A DNA stretch of 64,000 bases from Clostridium sp. OM02-18AC (lineage in GTDB: Bacteria; Bacillota; Clostridia; Lachnospirales; Lachnospiraceae). Below the pieces are notes generated by a model. The model had not been told where the DNA came from, did not search any database, and was given only the letters and a program-made list of their open reading frames with translations. Below are positions 1-7,745 of the stretch, piece by piece (position 1 is the stretch's first letter; every line of letters begins with the position of its first letter). Position numbers and translations under genes: made by a program. The stretch is taken from positions 49,423 to 113,422 of the forward strand of contig NZ_QULW01000013.1 of NCBI RefSeq assembly GCF_003481825.1. The letters are read 5' to 3'.

Positions 1-1
1 A

Positions 2-361
2 CTGGACTACTGGGATAAGCTGGATGTTACCGTGTATTCCGATTTCCAGGATTTTCTGGACCGCAATCCGGGCGCGAAAATCTACATGGCAACGACCAAG
101 GCACCGAAAACCTACACGGATGTGGAGTACGAACCGGACTGCTATATCATGTTTGGCAAGGAAAGCGCCGGAATACCGGAAGAAATTTTGGTAGAGCACA
201 AGGAAAACTGTGTGCGGATCCCGATGTGGGGAGACATCCGCTCCTTAAATCTTTCCAATTCCGTGGCGATCGTGCTGTATGAGGCACTGCGTCAGAATGG
301 ATTTGAGAAGATGAACATGGAAGGACATCTGCACCGCCTGCACTGGAAAGATGAAGTGTAA
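2..361 (+). CDS. trmL: tRNA (cytidine(34)-2'-O)-methyltransferase TrmL, 3' part
   Basis: This is the C-terminal ~119 residues of a SPOUT-family tRNA ribose methyltransferase; the reading frame is open to the window edge, so the start lies outside. TrmL methylates the 2'-O of nucleotide 34 in tRNA-Leu isoacceptors in the cytoplasm, as a homodimer with a trefoil knot that binds S-adenosylmethionine. Visible family motifs are FGKESAGIP and then IPMWGDIRSLNLSNSVAIV, which form the knot and the SAM-binding loop. The internal GTG at 32 is not the real start, because family sequence (LDYWDKLDV) continues upstream of it. A terminator follows at 435. Confidence 0.9.
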   Translation: MDYWDKLDVTVYSDFQDFLDRNPGAKIYMATTKAPKTYTDVEYEPDCYIMFGKESAGIPEEILVEHKENCVRIPMWGDIRSLNLSNSVAIVLYEALRQNGFEKMNMEGHLHRLHWKDEV

Positions 362-434
362 GAACGTTGCCGGATACGCATGCGTGGACGGAAGCGGAAA
401 ATGATAAGAAAACTGCATATCGAAAGAGAAAAAG

Positions 435-464
435 GAGATCTGCCTGGTGGCGGGTCTCTTTTTT
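435..464 (+). terminator. Intrinsic terminator after trmL
   Basis: A 10-bp stem (GAGATCTGCC against GGCGGGTCTC, with G-U pairs) and a 4-nt loop are followed by six T. Confidence 0.75.
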
Positions 465-786
465 CATAGGAAATTGTGCATGGAAGTGTTTTGTTTTGTA
501 TGGCAGAGATACAGAAAATGAATGGAAAAGCATGTGTAAAAATGCACAAAAGAGAAAAAGAAACAACAAAAATAATATACAAAGTTCAGAATAACAAAAG
601 AAAAGTCAGAAATACAAATGGAAAAACGCACAAAGACAGCATATAATAAAGATATCTGGAACGGGAAAATGCACACTGCTGACCGGTGCGGACGATTATG
701 ACCGGACGCACAGCGTAAGCAGGAGCGGACCTTTCCCATGGAACGTGATAACCCAGGAACAAAAACAAAGAAAAGGAGAGGGTATT
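465..786 (+). promoter_or_regulatory. Leader region of the ABC operon with a putative promoter
   Basis: This is a gene-free, A-rich stretch. A good -10 box TATAAT lies at 642-647. The hexamer 17 nt upstream (TGGAAA, 619-624) matches the -35 consensus poorly. A weak -35 would fit dependence on an activator, for example the AraC-type regulator at 9438, but that is inference. The ribosome site AAAGGAGAG lies just before the ATG at 787. Confidence 0.4.
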
Positions 787-1911
787 ATGAAAAAACGTTG
801 GTTAGCAGCATCATTGGCAGCACTGATGGCACTGAGCGTAACCGCCTGTGGCGGAGGAAAGGCAGCAGAGACAACGGCAGCACCGGCAGAGACCAAAGCG
901 GAGGAGACAAAGGCAGAGGAAACCAAAGCAGAGGAAAAGGATGCTTCCAAGGAAGAAAAGGCAGAGAAAGCGCCGGAAGATTATACCGGAAGCGTTGTTG
1001 TTTACTCCCCGCACGATGCAGATCCGCTGAATGCAGGCGTAAACCTGTTCATGGAGAAATATCCGAATGTCAAGGTTGAGGTAGTAGCAGCCGGAACCGG
1101 CGAGCTGTGCAACCGAATCGCAGCAGAGTCTGCAAACCCGATCGCAGATGTACTCTGGGGCGGTGGTGCTGACTCCCTGGCAGCATTCAAGGAATACTTC
1201 GAGCCGTATGTATGTGCAAACGACGAATTCATCGGCGACGCTTACAAGGATCCGGATGGTTACTGGATCGGTGAGAGCCCGCTTCCGATGGTTATCTTCT
1301 ATAATAAGGACCTGATCGAGAAAGACGGACTGACCATTCCGGAGTCCTGGGAAGACTTAACCAAGCCAGAATGGAAAGGCAAAATTGCATACTGCCTGCC
1401 GTCCAAATCCGGTTCCGCATACACCCAGTTATGTACCATGATCCTGGGTCACGGCGGTAAGGAAAAAGGCTGGGATTTCATCAAACAGCTGTACGATAAC
1501 CTGGATGGCAAGATCGTTGACTCTTCCGGTAAGTGCCACAAGATGGTTGCAGACGGTGAGTTCTATGTAGGTATTACCATTGAGAAATCTGCGATCAAAT
1601 ACGCAGACGATCCTTCTGTAGGATTTGTATATCCGAAAGATGGTACCAGCGCAGTTCCGGATGGTGTAGCACTGGTTAAGGGATGCCCGAACGAAGAAAA
1701 TGCAAAACTCTTCATCGATTTCGTTACTTCCAAAGAATGCCAGACCGAGCAGAGCCAGAACTGGGGACGCCGTCCGGTACGAAGCGATATGGAAGTTGGC
1801 GAAGGTATGGCAAAACTGGATGATCTGGTATTAGTAGATTACGACTTTGACTGGGCAGCAAATGAGAAGGAAGCCAATATCGAAAAGTTCAACGATATCA
1901 TGGTAGATTAA
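787..1911 (+). CDS. Afu/Fbp-type ABC transporter solute-binding lipoprotein
   Basis: An extracellular lipoprotein of 374 residues that captures the substrate for the ATPase and permease downstream. The signal peptide ends in lipobox VTAC (Cys21). A low-complexity Ala/Lys/Glu/Thr tether (about 26-65) leads into a bacterial binding-protein fold of the COG1840 type, which is usually labelled iron(III)-binding. The tandem tyrosines that hold iron in FbpA are not evident, and the first strand reads VVVYSPHDADPLN. That family also includes the hexose-phosphate receptor AfuA. Together with the phosphohexomutase and HptARS-like sensor downstream, this makes a sugar phosphate a better guess than iron. 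The start at 787 was chosen for its ribosome site and signal peptide; an upstream in-frame codon at 745 lacks both. Confidence 0.85.
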   Translation: MKKRWLAASLAALMALSVTACGGGKAAETTAAPAETKAEETKAEETKAEEKDASKEEKAEKAPEDYTGSVVVYSPHDADPLNAGVNLFMEKYPNVKVEVVAAGTGELCNRIAAESANPIADVLWGGGADSLAAFKEYFEPYVCANDEFIGDAYKDPDGYWIGESPLPMVIFYNKDLIEKDGLTIPESWEDLTKPEWKGKIAYCLPSKSGSAYTQLCTMILGHGGKEKGWDFIKQLYDNLDGKIVDSSGKCHKMVADGEFYVGITIEKSAIKYADDPSVGFVYPKDGTSAVPDGVALVKGCPNEENAKLFIDFVTSKECQTEQSQNWGRRPVRSDMEVGEGMAKLDDLVLVDYDFDWAANEKEANIEKFNDIMVD

Positions 1912-1913
1912 TT

Positions 1914-2048
1914 GTTACTGTACACGGGTAGGAATTTTCTGAACTGAAAATTCCGTACGATACCGTTGTGGCAGCAGATTTTGCCGATTTGGAATGCGAA
2001 GCATCGGCAAAATCCGTTGCTGTTTGCGCAACGCGAGAACAGTAACGA
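1914..2048. repeat. Dispersed palindromic repeat, copy 1
   Basis: The outer arms GTTACTGT (1914-1921) and ACAGTAAC (2039-2046) enclose an inner 12-bp stem GATTTTGCCGAT / ATCGGCAAAATC (within 1977-2014). A 42-nt stretch here (1974-2015) recurs exactly at 61119-61160, as does the right end GAACAGTAACGA. This shows a mobile or amplified intergenic repeat rather than a gene-specific signal. Confidence 0.7.
1931..1954 (+). repeat. Hairpin after the binding-protein gene
   Basis: A perfect 9-bp stem (GGAATTTTC / GAAAATTCC) with a 6-nt loop. No T-tract follows, so it is probably an mRNA-stabilising structure or part of the larger palindromic element at 1914-2046. Confidence 0.5.
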
Positions 2049-2134
2049 TTAATTTTGCCGGCGTGCGTCAGCCATATGTCAGCTGCAGCAGAAAAACGCA
2101 GCTTTGTGCACGATTAAAAGGCAATATGGAAATC

Positions 2135-2218
2135 AATAGAACGTGAACATCAAAAAGACTGCCTTGCCCCAAGCGGGCGGGCAGTCTTTTCCTACCCGCT
2201 TCACAGGAACGTTCTATC
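2135..2218 (+). terminator. Nested hairpin and terminator inside the ABC operon
   Basis: An inner stem AAAAGACTGCC / GGCAGTCTTTT (2153-2190) ends in a T-run and looks like an intrinsic terminator. An outer stem (AATAGAACGT 2135-2144 against ACGTTCTAT 2209-2217) brackets it. It lies between the binding-protein gene and the ATPase gene. It could therefore let the binding protein be made in excess over the membrane parts, as is common for ABC importers. Confidence 0.65.
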
Positions 2219-2315
2219 GTATGAAAATGCCCTGCAAGGGCGGAGCGCCGGAGAGGCTTGTAAAACACCGGTCGGATTCAAACGGCCACAGGTGGACAGG
2301 AATGGAGGAATGAAT

Positions 2316-3395
2316 ATGAGTCATGCAGTGATCATAAAAAAGGCCGTAAAGAAATACGGAAATTTTACCGCATTAAATGGAGTGGATCTGGAAATTAAAC
2401 CGGGGGAATTTTTTACGCTGCTGGGACCGTCCGGCTGCGGCAAGACAACACTGCTTCGTATGATCGCAGGATTCAACAGCGTGGACGGCGGTGAGATCTG
2501 TTTTGATGACAAGGTGATCAACAACCTGGAAGCGCACAAGCGTGATATTGGTATGGTGTTCCAGAACTATGCGATCTTCCCGCACCTGACGGTAGCGGAA
2601 AACGTGGCATACGGTCTGAAAGCCAAGAAGTGTCCGAAGGAGCAGATCCCGGGCAAGGTGGAAGAGGCACTGGAGCTGGTTCAGATCGGAAAATTAAAAG
2701 ACAGAAAACCAAATGAACTTTCCGGTGGTCAGCAGCAGCGTGTGGCGCTGGCGCGTGCGTTTGTCATTGAGCCTGGCGTGCTTTTGATGGATGAGCCGCT
2801 TTCCAACCTGGATGCAAAGCTTCGCGTACAGATGAGAACTGCGATCAAGAAACTGCAGCGGAGACTGGGCATTACCACCATTTACGTTACCCACGATCAG
2901 GAGGAGGCCCTGGCAATCTCAGACCGGATCGCGGTCATGAAAGAGGGCAACATCATGCAGGTGGGAACGCCGGAAGCAATCTATAAGAAACCGGAGAATA
3001 CGTTCGTTGCAGGCTTTATCGGCGTTTCCAATTTTGTGGAATGCGAAGTGGACGGCAAAAATCCGGAGGCAGCCGTTTTGAATATTAAGGACGAATGCAG
3101 CATTACCTGCAAATTAAAGAAACCGTACTCGGGCAAGGGCATCATCTCTGCAAGACCGGAGCAGCTGTTCTTCGATGAGACAAATGGACTTCCGGGCAAG
3201 ATCGTGATGTCGACCTTCCTGGGCGATTTCATTGAGTACGAGATCGAGTTAAATAACGGTCAGACTCTGCAGCTCAATGAATACACCAAGGATGTGCAGA
3301 CCGTCCGCCCGGATGGAGAGAACGTGAAAGTAAACTTTGACATCAATGCGGTAGGCGTTTACGATGCGGCAACCCAGGAGGTGATTTCATGGTAA
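2316..3395 (+). CDS. ABC transporter ATP-binding protein, Afu/Fbp/Pot type
   Basis: A cytoplasmic ATPase subunit of 359 residues that powers the importer. In order it shows Walker A GPSGCGKTT (37-45), a Q-loop, signature LSGGQQQR, Walker B VLLMDEPLSNLD and switch histidine THDQEEA. A C-terminal regulatory extension of about 120 residues (TOBE-like) is typical of FbpC/PotA/MalK subfamilies. ATG 2316 was chosen because GGAGG lies 7 nt upstream; ATG 2310 is too close to it. The gene overlaps the permease gene by 7 nt (ATGGTAA), so the two are translationally coupled. Whether the cargo is a hexose phosphate or iron cannot be read from the ATPase. Confidence 0.93.
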   Translation: MSHAVIIKKAVKKYGNFTALNGVDLEIKPGEFFTLLGPSGCGKTTLLRMIAGFNSVDGGEICFDDKVINNLEAHKRDIGMVFQNYAIFPHLTVAENVAYGLKAKKCPKEQIPGKVEEALELVQIGKLKDRKPNELSGGQQQRVALARAFVIEPGVLLMDEPLSNLDAKLRVQMRTAIKKLQRRLGITTIYVTHDQEEALAISDRIAVMKEGNIMQVGTPEAIYKKPENTFVAGFIGVSNFVECEVDGKNPEAAVLNIKDECSITCKLKKPYSGKGIISARPEQLFFDETNGLPGKIVMSTFLGDFIEYEIELNNGQTLQLNEYTKDVQTVRPDGENVKVNFDINAVGVYDAATQEVISW

Positions 3396-5041
3396 CATCC
3401 CGCAAAAAACTGGACTTCTGGTTCTGGGTCAAGGTGGTAGTCATTGGTTTTATGCTGATCTTTCTGATCTACCCGTTCTGTACCCTGATCACCCGAAGCT
3501 TTTTCTCAAATAAGACAGCCGGGTTTACTTTTGAGAACTACATTCGGTTCTTTACGAAAAAGTATTACTATTCGGCACTGGGACGAAGCCTGTTTGTGTC
3601 GATCGTGACGACCTGTACCACACTTCTTGTGGGCGTGCCGATCGCTTACATCATGTCCCGCTACAATGTATTCGGTAAGAATTTTATTCATATCTTCATT
3701 ATCATGAGTCTGATGAGCCCGCCGTTCATCGGTGCTTACAGCTGGATCATGCTGTTTGGCCGCGCGGGATTTATCACCAGTATGTTTGCGAAGATCGGGA
3801 TCCATCTTCCGAGTATATACGGGAAACTGGGGATCATCCTGGTATTTACGTTTAAACTGTTCCCTTATGTGTACCTGTATACGTCGGGTGCCATGGGAAG
3901 CATCGATTCCAGTATTGAGGAGGCAGCGGAAAATCTGGGAAGCAATAAGCTGCGCCGCCTTCTGACAGTCACTCTGCCGGTTGTGGCTCCGTCCATTGCG
4001 GCAGGCGCCATTATGGTATTTATGACCAGCCTGGCAGATTTCGGTACCCCGATGCTGATCGGCGAGGGCTACATGGTCCTTCCGGTTCTTGTATACAATG
4101 AGTACATGAGTGAGATCGGCGGAAATGCACATCTGGCGAGCGCTTTGTCCGTGGTTGTTGTACTCTGTTCCACCACAGTGCTTCTGGTTCAGAAATACTT
4201 TGTGAGCCGGAAAAACTATGTCATGACTGCCATGCGTCCGCCGAAGGAAGAGGTTCTTCACGGAGGCAAACGTGCACTGGTGACCCTGCCGGTTATGCTG
4301 GTGACCCTCATCGGCATTATGCCGCAGATCGTAGTGATTGTCAGCAGCTTTATCAAGTGCGATTTCACCGGCTTCCAGAAAGGCTTCAGTCTGGAGAGTT
4401 ATGTGACGATCTTCAACCGCCTGTGGACCAACATCCGCAATACCTTCGTATTCTCTTCGATTGCGATCGTGTTCATTATCATTCTGGGCATGCTGATCTC
4501 TTACATCGTCGTGCGTCAGAAAGGTCTGGCAGGACAGCTGATGGATCTGCTGATCATGTTCCCGTTCGTGATCCCGGGTGCTGTTCTTGGTATCAGCTTG
4601 ATCGTTGCATTTAACAAGCAGCCGATGATCTTAACCGGTACGGCCATGATCATGATCATTGCGTTTATCGTCCGGAAACTGCCTTACACAGTCCGTTCCG
4701 GCAGTGCATTCCTGCAGCAGATGGATGTAAGTGTGGAGGAGGCTTCCATCAGCCTGGGTGTTTCCCCGATGAAAACCTTTGTAAATGTGACTGCAAGACT
4801 GATGGCACCGGGTGTTCTTTCCGGCGCGATCTTAAGCTGGATCACCTGTATCAACGAGCTGTCTTCCAGCGTGATGCTGTACGGCGGCAAGACCAGCACC
4901 ATCTCCGTGGCTATTTATACGGAGGTTGTAAGAAACAGTTTCGGTACCGCGGCAGCGCTGGCATCGATCCTGACCGTCAGCACAGTCATCTCCCTGCTTA
5001 TCTTTTTGAAAGTCAGCAAGGGCAGGGTATCCGTCGTCTGA
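3389..5041 (+). CDS. ABC transporter permease with two fused membrane domains
   Basis: An integral membrane protein of 550 residues carrying two BPD_transp_1 units in tandem, about 12 membrane segments, so one chain forms the whole pore. This is the FbpB/SfuB/AfuB architecture. The first helix is FMLIFLIYPFCTLI. Coupling (EAA-like) loops occur in each half: IEEAAENLGSNKLRRLLTV (near 175) and VEEASISLGVSPMKTFVNV (near 450). It overlaps the ATPase gene and is followed after 45 nt by the phosphohexomutase gene, consistent with one operon. Confidence 0.93.
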   Translation: MVTSRKKLDFWFWVKVVVIGFMLIFLIYPFCTLITRSFFSNKTAGFTFENYIRFFTKKYYYSALGRSLFVSIVTTCTTLLVGVPIAYIMSRYNVFGKNFIHIFIIMSLMSPPFIGAYSWIMLFGRAGFITSMFAKIGIHLPSIYGKLGIILVFTFKLFPYVYLYTSGAMGSIDSSIEEAAENLGSNKLRRLLTVTLPVVAPSIAAGAIMVFMTSLADFGTPMLIGEGYMVLPVLVYNEYMSEIGGNAHLASALSVVVVLCSTTVLLVQKYFVSRKNYVMTAMRPPKEEVLHGGKRALVTLPVMLVTLIGIMPQIVVIVSSFIKCDFTGFQKGFSLESYVTIFNRLWTNIRNTFVFSSIAIVFIIILGMLISYIVVRQKGLAGQLMDLLIMFPFVIPGAVLGISLIVAFNKQPMILTGTAMIMIIAFIVRKLPYTVRSGSAFLQQMDVSVEEASISLGVSPMKTFVNVTARLMAPGVLSGAILSWITCINELSSSVMLYGGKTSTISVAIYTEVVRNSFGTAAALASILTVSTVISLLIFLKVSKGRVSVV

Positions 5042-5086
5042 GTGGTGAACGCATACTGGGACAAGTGCAAAAAATGAGGTGTGGCT

Positions 5087-6526
5087 ATGATAAAATTTGG
5101 CACTGGTGGCTGGAGAGCCATCATTGGGGAAGAATTTACAAAAGAAAATATCCAGAAGCTCTCGCTTGCGATGGCTTTAAAAATGAAAGCAGAACATGTG
5201 GAGGACAAGCCGGTGGTGATCGGCTATGACCGCCGGTTCCTTTCCAAGGAAGCGGTCATCTGGTCCTGCGAGATCTTTGGGCAGCAGGGAATCAAAGTGC
5301 TGTTTGTGGACCGGAGTTCTCCGACACCGCTTGTAATGTTCTATGTGATGAAACATGACCTGGATTATGGCATGATGGTGACAGCGAGCCACAATCCGGC
5401 CATCTACAATGGGATCAAGGTCTTTACGAAGGGCGGAAGAGATGCGGATGAGCATCAGACCGCAGATATTGAACGCTATTTAAAACAGGCAGATGAGCTT
5501 TATGTCCCGGATCCGGAGGAATACGGGCAGATGCCGCCGCACGCTTACCAGGAACTGGTGAAGAGCGGCCAGGTGGTGGAGATGAACCCCATGAACGAAT
5601 ATCTGGACAACATCATCTCCCTGATCAATCTGGATGCGATCCGGGAACGCGATCTGCGCATTGCGATCGATCCGATGTACGGGGTCAGCCTGACGGCACT
5701 CTGCACCATCCTTTCCATTGCGCGCTGTACGGTAGAGACCATCAATGCCCAGCATGATACCCTGTTTGGCGGAAAGATGCCGGCTCCGACCGAGAATACC
5801 CTGCGCAATCTGCAGAACTACGTGCTGGACCGTTACTGCGACATCGGCATTGCGACGGACGGAGATGCAGACCGGCTTGGCGTCATCGATGATAAAGGAC
5901 ATTATCTCCATGCAAATACCATTCTGGTCATGCTGTATTACTATCTGCTGAAATACCGCGGCTGGCGCGGCCCGGTGGTGAGAAATCTTTCTACCACGCA
6001 TGTGCTGGACAAGGTGGCAGAAAGCTTCGGACAGAAGTGTTATGAGGTGCCGGTCGGCTTTAAGTACATTTCCGCAAAGATGCAGGAGACCGATGCGATC
6101 ATCGGCGGCGAGTCTTCCGGAGGTTTGACCGTGAAGGGACACATTCACGGAAAGGATGGCATCTACGCGGCGTCCTTGCTGGTCGAAATGATGGCAGTCA
6201 GCGGCAAAAAACTGTCGGAGATCGCGGAAGATATCCGCAAAGAATACGGCGAGATCCATATGGAGGAGCGGGCATACCGCTTTACCGCAGAGGAGAAAGA
6301 GCGGATCCATAAGACGCTGATGATCGACCAGGCATTGCCGGAGATCCCGTTTGAGGTGGATCATATTTCCTACATGGACGGCTGCAAGGTTTACTTAAAA
6401 AATGGTGGCTGGGTCAGCACGCGTTTCTCGGGAACAGAGCCGCTTCTTCGGATCTTCTGTGAGATGGAGACCGAGCATGAAGCCGTGATGATCTGCGAGA
6501 TCTTTGAAAAATTCCTGGGACTGTAA
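5087..6526 (+). CDS. Phosphoglucomutase/phosphomannomutase family enzyme
   Basis: A cytoplasmic alpha-D-phosphohexomutase of 479 residues that interconverts the 1- and 6-phosphates of glucose or mannose. All four family signatures are present: the N-terminal FGTGGWR, the phosphoserine loop TASHNP (Ser101), the metal loop DGDADR, the sugar loop GESSGG, and the C-terminal phosphate loop FSGTEPLLRI. A GTG six bases upstream (5081) is an alternative start, but GAGGTG is better spaced to ATG 5087. Its place directly behind a transporter and ahead of an HptARS-like sensor suggests it handles the imported compound, for example glucose 6-phosphate. That role is inferred, not shown. Confidence 0.9.
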   Translation: MIKFGTGGWRAIIGEEFTKENIQKLSLAMALKMKAEHVEDKPVVIGYDRRFLSKEAVIWSCEIFGQQGIKVLFVDRSSPTPLVMFYVMKHDLDYGMMVTASHNPAIYNGIKVFTKGGRDADEHQTADIERYLKQADELYVPDPEEYGQMPPHAYQELVKSGQVVEMNPMNEYLDNIISLINLDAIRERDLRIAIDPMYGVSLTALCTILSIARCTVETINAQHDTLFGGKMPAPTENTLRNLQNYVLDRYCDIGIATDGDADRLGVIDDKGHYLHANTILVMLYYYLLKYRGWRGPVVRNLSTTHVLDKVAESFGQKCYEVPVGFKYISAKMQETDAIIGGESSGGLTVKGHIHGKDGIYAASLLVEMMAVSGKKLSEIAEDIRKEYGEIHMEERAYRFTAEEKERIHKTLMIDQALPEIPFEVDHISYMDGCKVYLKNGGWVSTRFSGTEPLLRIFCEMETEHEAVMICEIFEKFLGL

Positions 6527-6619
6527 CGGAAACCGGAATTGTCCTGCCGCTTTCTGGACTGTCCAGATGCGAAAATGGCAGCGGAACGAGACGGTTTCGC
6601 TAAGGAAGATGTAAAATAG

Positions 6620-6687
6620 AAAATCCCCGTTTTCCAGTGTTTTCTGCTATAATGAAAAGCAGAAACATGGGAAAACGGGGATTTTTT
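6620..6687 (+). terminator. Strong intrinsic terminator after the phosphohexomutase gene
   Basis: A perfect 16-bp stem (AAAATCCCCGTTTTCC and its complement) is followed by a T-run at 6682-6687. The loop itself folds into a second hairpin (TTTCTGC / GCAGAAA). Confidence 0.9.
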
Positions 6688-6716
6688 CAGAAGTAACGGA
6701 AATGGGGAGAACACGA

Positions 6717-7745
6717 GTGAAGATCAGGAGAAGAATATGGATTCTGGCGGCAATACTGCTGTTACTTTCTGCCTGCGGGAAGAAAACGGCAGGGCCGATG
6801 TTTGCGCAGACACAGGTACCAGCTGATCTGGTGATCTGTACGGACCAGGAGCCATTGGTTTACGAGCCGGTGGTAAAAGAGTTTGAGGAGCGCACCGGTC
6901 TGAGCGTGGAAGTGAAGGCAGGAACATCGGAAAACGTGCGGCAGATGTTTGAACAGGCGAAAGACTGGGATCTTGCATTTGGGGTGAGTACCGAACTTCT
7001 GGATGAGTATGCGGCGCTTTGGATGCCTTACGAAAGCGCCCAGGAGGCAGCGGTTGCAGAGACATTCCGTTCGGTAGACCACAGCTGGAGCGCATTCTCA
7101 GTCCTTCCGCTGGTCATTATGTACAACACGAATGTCGTGACTTACCGGGAACTCCCGGTTGGGTGGGCAAGTCTGCTGGAGCCGAGGTGGAAAGGCAGGG
7201 TAGCATTTGCGGACCCGGAAAAATCGGATATTTCTCTGACTGCCCTGGCAGCCGCAGCCCTGGTCAGCCCGGAAAAAGAACAGTACGTGCAGGAACTTGC
7301 CGGCAATCTGGATCATAATCTGCTGGAAAACATCGCCCAGGTAAAGGAAGAAATTCTGGATGGCCGCTGCAGTGTAGGCGTGACGACGGAGGAAACTGCG
7401 CAGGCACTTCGCAGCAGCGGAGCTGATGTAGATTATATTTACCCGGAAGAAGGCACACTTCTGGTCCTGGAAGGAACAGCCATCCGCCGGGGAGCTGTGC
7501 ATGAAGAAACTGCAAAACAGTTTCTGGAGTTTACGCTCAGCAAAGATGTACAGAAAATCCTTATGGACAGTCAGAGCCGAAGGTCGGTACGGCAGGATGT
7601 GGAGACACCAAAGGGGATGGATGCTCTCGAAAGGCTGCCGCTTCCGGATGCTGATTTTGAAACCATTTCTATGGAAAAAAGAAAAATCCTGGAATCGTGG
7701 AAATCCATATCGGATGCGGAAGCAGGAATGGGAGGTGCATCATGA
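6717..7745 (+). CDS. Binding lipoprotein of a three-component sensor, HptA-like
   Basis: An extracellular lipoprotein of 342 residues with signal peptide and lipobox LSAC, then a periplasmic-binding fold related to the Afu/Fbp receptors (VICTDQEPLVYEPVVKEF near the N-terminus). No ATPase or permease is linked to it. It overlaps the histidine kinase gene by ATGA, so it probably presents ligand to that kinase. This gene order (binding lipoprotein, YesM/LytS-type kinase, AraC-type regulator) is that of staphylococcal HptA-HptS-HptR, which senses extracellular hexose phosphate. GTG 6717 is preferred because GGGGAG lies 7 nt upstream; ATG 6702 lacks a ribosome site and would add five residues. Confidence 0.8.
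   Translation: MKIRRRIWILAAILLLLSACGKKTAGPMFAQTQVPADLVICTDQEPLVYEPVVKEFEERTGLSVEVKAGTSENVRQMFEQAKDWDLAFGVSTELLDEYAALWMPYESAQEAAVAETFRSVDHSWSAFSVLPLVIMYNTNVVTYRELPVGWASLLEPRWKGRVAFADPEKSDISLTALAAAALVSPEKEQYVQELAGNLDHNLLENIAQVKEEILDGRCSVGVTTEETAQALRSSGADVDYIYPEEGTLLVLEGTAIRRGAVHEETAKQFLEFTLSKDVQKILMDSQSRRSVRQDVETPKGMDALERLPLPDADFETISMEKRKILESWKSISDAEAGMGGAS

Noticed and set aside
147..582. Long open frames on the minus strand opposite trmL and its downstream gap
   Set aside because: No ribosome site, low-complexity hydrophobic Phe/Ser-rich translations and a terminator inside; shadows of A-rich sequence.
787..1911. Iron(III) as the clear substrate of the first ABC transporter
   Set aside because: The iron-ligating tyrosine pair is not evident, and the neighbours are a phosphohexomutase and an HptARS-like sensor; kept only as an alternative.
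3506..4261. 251-codon minus-strand frame inside the permease gene
   Set aside because: It mirrors a clear two-domain permease; His/Arg/Gln-rich composition typical of antisense frames.
5480..6364. 294-codon minus-strand frame opposite the phosphohexomutase gene
   Set aside because: All family motifs are on the plus strand; no start signal on the minus strand.
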